From Anaerolineales bacterium (GTDB taxonomy: Bacteria; Chloroflexota; Anaerolineae; 4572-78; NAK82), in NCBI GenBank assembly GCA_024643945.1, contig JAHELX010000071.1, forward strand, positions 1-15,596: a DNA stretch of 15,596 nt. Direction: 5' to 3'. The notes below the pieces were generated by a model. The model did no database searches. It had not been told where the DNA came from and worked only from the letters and a program-made list of their open reading frames with translations. The translations under genes were made by a program, and so were the position numbers. The stretch's first letter is position 1; the number at the start of each line of letters is the position of its first letter. Shown piece by piece: positions 13,619-15,596 of this stretch.

Positions 13619-14854
13619 TCAGGCTTCTCCGGCGCCTTCGATCTGCTGACGTAGCACATCGGTGGCATGTTGCAGTGCCTCGTCGATGCGGTCGGGGTGA
13701 GGGCCGCCGCCCTGAGCCAGATCTGGACCGCCACCGCCGCCACCTCCCACCAGGCGACAAGCCCCTTGCAGCAAAGGACGCATATCGTAGCTTAAGTCCT
13801 CAGAGCGGGCAAAGATGAGTTGCGCCTTTTCTCCTTCCACAGCTAGCAACGCAACGTGACCTGGTTGGCTGGCGATGCGTGTTGCCAGCCGACGCACCTC
13901 CTCCACCTCACGCGTCTTGAACACCTCGCGCACTACGGACGCCGGCCCGATTACGTGGGCGCTGGCAATCAGGGCCACAGCTTCGTGGTCGAGCAGCAAT
14001 TCGCGCAGTCGATCCCGCTCTTTGCGGACCGTCCGGGCCTCAGTTTGCAGCCGCTCGATTGCCTGTGGCAGCTCTTCGACCCCCACGGTGAGATGCAGCG
14101 CCAGATCGCGCGTCAGTGTATTCAGCATATGGTAATGGGTCAGTGCACGCTGACCACACAGAAAAGTGACCCGTGTCTCGGTCCCGCGCCGTTCGATGCG
14201 TACCACTTTGATGGGTCCGATTTCACCCGTGCGAGCCACATGGGTACCGCCACAAGCCGACCAATCAAAGCCCTTTACCTGTACGACCCGAATCGCATTT
14301 TTAGCCGGGGGTGCTTTACGCAGAGGAAGCGCAGCCGCCGCCCCTGGTTCCACGAACTGGGCGGCGACGGGGCGATCATCAAAGACAATCCGATTCGCCA
14401 ACGCTTCGGCGCGAGTGACATCTTCGTCCGCCAGCGTGTCACAATTCAGATCAATGGTGCTATAATCATCGCTCAGGTGAAAGCCGACTGTGTCGGCATC
14501 GACCGTCTGCACAAAAGCCTGCGAGAGAACGTGCTGACCCGTGTGCTGCTGCATATAGTCAAAGCGACGCAGCCAATCAATCAAGCCCTGCACCTGGTCG
14601 CCGGGCCGCAGTACGTCCTCTGGCTCGACGGAGGGCAGCACGTGGATAACGATCCCATCCTCTTCCCGCTCTATCACGTCCACCACAGGAATTCCGTTCA
14701 ATGTCCCCGTGTCATGGGGCTGACCGCCACCCGTAGGGTAAAAAGCAGTGTGGTCCAACGCCACCGCCGTGGAACCGTCTAAGTCTAGACATTCTAATAC
14801 GCGAGCACTGAAGTCAGTGCAGTAGGAATCGGAATAATACAAACGCTCAGTCAT
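13619..14854 (-). CDS. Long-form AlaX alanyl-tRNA editing protein with DHHA1 domain
   Basis: This 411-residue protein resembles the editing and C-terminal parts of alanyl-tRNA synthetase without the aminoacylation domain. AlaX proteins hydrolyse wrongly charged Ser-tRNA(Ala) or Gly-tRNA(Ala) in trans. The N-terminal barrel has GGGQPHDTG (42-50). The zinc site is H104 and H108 in HTGQH, with C201 and H205 in CGGTH. A coiled-coil-like stretch (about 263-285) leads to a DHHA1 domain with a glycine run at 370-376 and QGGG at 381-384, as in AlaRS C-Ala. This composition marks AlaX-L. The start ATG overlaps the histidine kinase stop by eight bases, and the methyltransferase begins one base after its stop. 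Confidence 0.93.
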   Translation of the reverse strand: MTERLYYSDSYCTDFSARVLECLDLDGSTAVALDHTAFYPTGGGQPHDTGTLNGIPVVDVIEREEDGIVIHVLPSVEPEDVLRPGDQVQGLIDWLRRFDYMQQHTGQHVLSQAFVQTVDADTVGFHLSDDYSTIDLNCDTLADEDVTRAEALANRIVFDDRPVAAQFVEPGAAAALPLRKAPPAKNAIRVVQVKGFDWSACGGTHVARTGEIGPIKVVRIERRGTETRVTFLCGQRALTHYHMLNTLTRDLALHLTVGVEELPQAIERLQTEARTVRKERDRLRELLLDHEAVALIASAHVIGPASVVREVFKTREVEEVRRLATRIASQPGHVALLAVEGEKAQLIFARSEDLSYDMRPLLQGACRLVGGGGGGGPDLAQGGGPHPDRIDEALQHATDVLRQQIEGAGEA

Positions 14855-15596
14855 TTTTTATCGGCTCCCTCGACTCCTCTCCGGATCTTTGCGGGGATTC
14901 TACGATAGGCAACGTGAATGAGAACGTGCTCCCTTGACCGGGAGCGCTTTCGACCCAAATGCGCCCGCCATGAGCTTCTACCGCCAAACGGCAAAAAGCC
15001 AGACCCAGGCCCACCCCCATGGGTGCGCCCTCGTATTCCACGCGGGCAAATTTGTCAAAAATGCGCCAGTGATATTGAGGAGGAATACCCGGTCCCTGGT
15101 CGCTGACAGAGAATACAAAGAATCCTTCCTGCCTGCTGGCGTCCACGCGTACCTGCCCCTCTCGTGGGGAATACTTAATGGCATTGTCAACCAGGTTGAC
15201 GAGTACCCGGCGTATCATGGTCTGATCAGCCCACAGCACTGGAATTTGGTTGTGCACTTCGAATCTTAACCCGACCTGCCTGGCCTCGGCCGCAGAAGAT
15301 AACTGATCTTCAACAGCGCGCAGTAGATTATCCACCGATCCTGGTGCGCGATCCAGGGGGACCTGGCGCTGCTCCAGCCGACTTACGTCCAGCATCGAAT
15401 CCACCAAATCGCGCATTTGCTGACTGCTGCGCAATGCGACGTCTACCAGTTGGGCGAGCCGCGAGTCGGGGGGCAAATCCGCTACCACCATAGGGATCGT
15501 CTCGATGGCACCCATGAGGTTACCCATCGGGCCACGCAGGTCGTGCATCAGCATGCTGGTCAGATCCTGGCGCAGTTGCTCCAGTTCGCGCCGGGC
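14847..15596 (-). CDS. Sensor histidine kinase, C-terminal part (cut by window edge)
   Basis: The frame is open to the right edge, so only the last 249 residues are seen; the sensory N-terminus lies outside. The dimerisation helix before the H-box reads ELEQLRQDLTSMLMHDLRGPMGN, with the phosphoacceptor histidine in MHDLRGP. The ATPase domain shows the N-box RRVLVNLVDNAIKYS, G1 box VSDQGPGIPP, F-box WRIFDKFAR and G2 box GVGLGLAFCRLAVEAHGG. All are intact, so it should be active. No response regulator gene is visible; it may lie upstream outside the window. The stop overlaps the AlaX start by eight bases, joining a two-component kinase to a tRNA-editing gene in one operon. Confidence 0.93.
   Translation of the reverse strand, partial: ARRELEQLRQDLTSMLMHDLRGPMGNLMGAIETIPMVVADLPPDSRLAQLVDVALRSSQQMRDLVDSMLDVSRLEQRQVPLDRAPGSVDNLLRAVEDQLSSAAEARQVGLRFEVHNQIPVLWADQTMIRRVLVNLVDNAIKYSPREGQVRVDASRQEGFFVFSVSDQGPGIPPQYHWRIFDKFARVEYEGAPMGVGLGLAFCRLAVEAHGGRIWVESAPGQGSTFSFTLPIVESPQRSGEESREPIKND

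Noticed and set aside
13856..14782. 308-codon plus-strand frame opposite AlaX
   Set aside because: AlaX zinc ligands and DHHA1 motifs on the other strand are unmistakable; the antisense frame shows none.

Overview
The window is GC-rich bacterial chromosomal DNA. Most genes lie on the minus strand in tightly packed, often overlapping operons. GTG and TTG starts are frequent and usually sit behind strong Shine-Dalgarno (SD) sequences. Several proteins have an archaeal or deep-branching bacterial flavour: an archaeal-type purine phosphoribosyltransferase, a DhnA-type aldolase, a shortened HisG and a long-form AlaX. Together with palindromic dispersed elements this suggests a Chloroflexota (Anaerolineae-like) genome. 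That assignment is inferred from general impression only, since no rRNA or phylogenetic marker is present.

Layout, left to right. (1) At 1-70 a near-consensus minus-strand promoter with a palindrome at its predicted start site points out of the window. (2) At 121-5050 the two subunits of the TldD/TldE peptidase lie on the same strand. Between them are an isochorismatase-family amidohydrolase, a plus-strand purine phosphoribosyltransferase and hisG. hisG and the phosphoribosyltransferase converge on a shared six-base stop overlap. (3) At 5099-9070 a minus-strand operon runs cupin, zinc alcohol dehydrogenase, DhnA-type aldolase, trpD, trpF; the aldolase/trpD and trpD/trpF joints are both 8-base overlaps. 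Downstream it may continue into tldE and hisG. (4) At 9114-9998 there are an acidic protein of unknown function, a strong hairpin, a candidate 30-residue peptide gene with an excellent SD, and a MITE-like element with imperfect terminal inverted repeats whose right end contains the stop codon of the next gene. (5) At 9994-12785 an MFS exporter (minus) and an EamA/DMT transporter (plus) diverge from a 608-base intergenic region holding two candidate promoters. (6) At 12856-15596 a minus-strand operon encodes a sensor histidine kinase (cut by the window edge), a long AlaX-type alanyl-tRNA editing protein and a SAM-dependent methyltransferase.

How they fit together. Regions 2 and 3 concentrate PRPP and aromatic/histidine metabolism: TrpD, HisG and the purine phosphoribosyltransferase all bind PRPP, and TrpF follows TrpD in tryptophan synthesis. 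The cupin, dehydrogenase and aldolase look like a sugar or polyol cassette coupled to trpDF; their substrate is not evident. The most interesting leads are that cassette, the split TldD/TldE pair, the small peptide gene next to the palindromic element, and the repeated placement of palindromes at predicted transcription starts.
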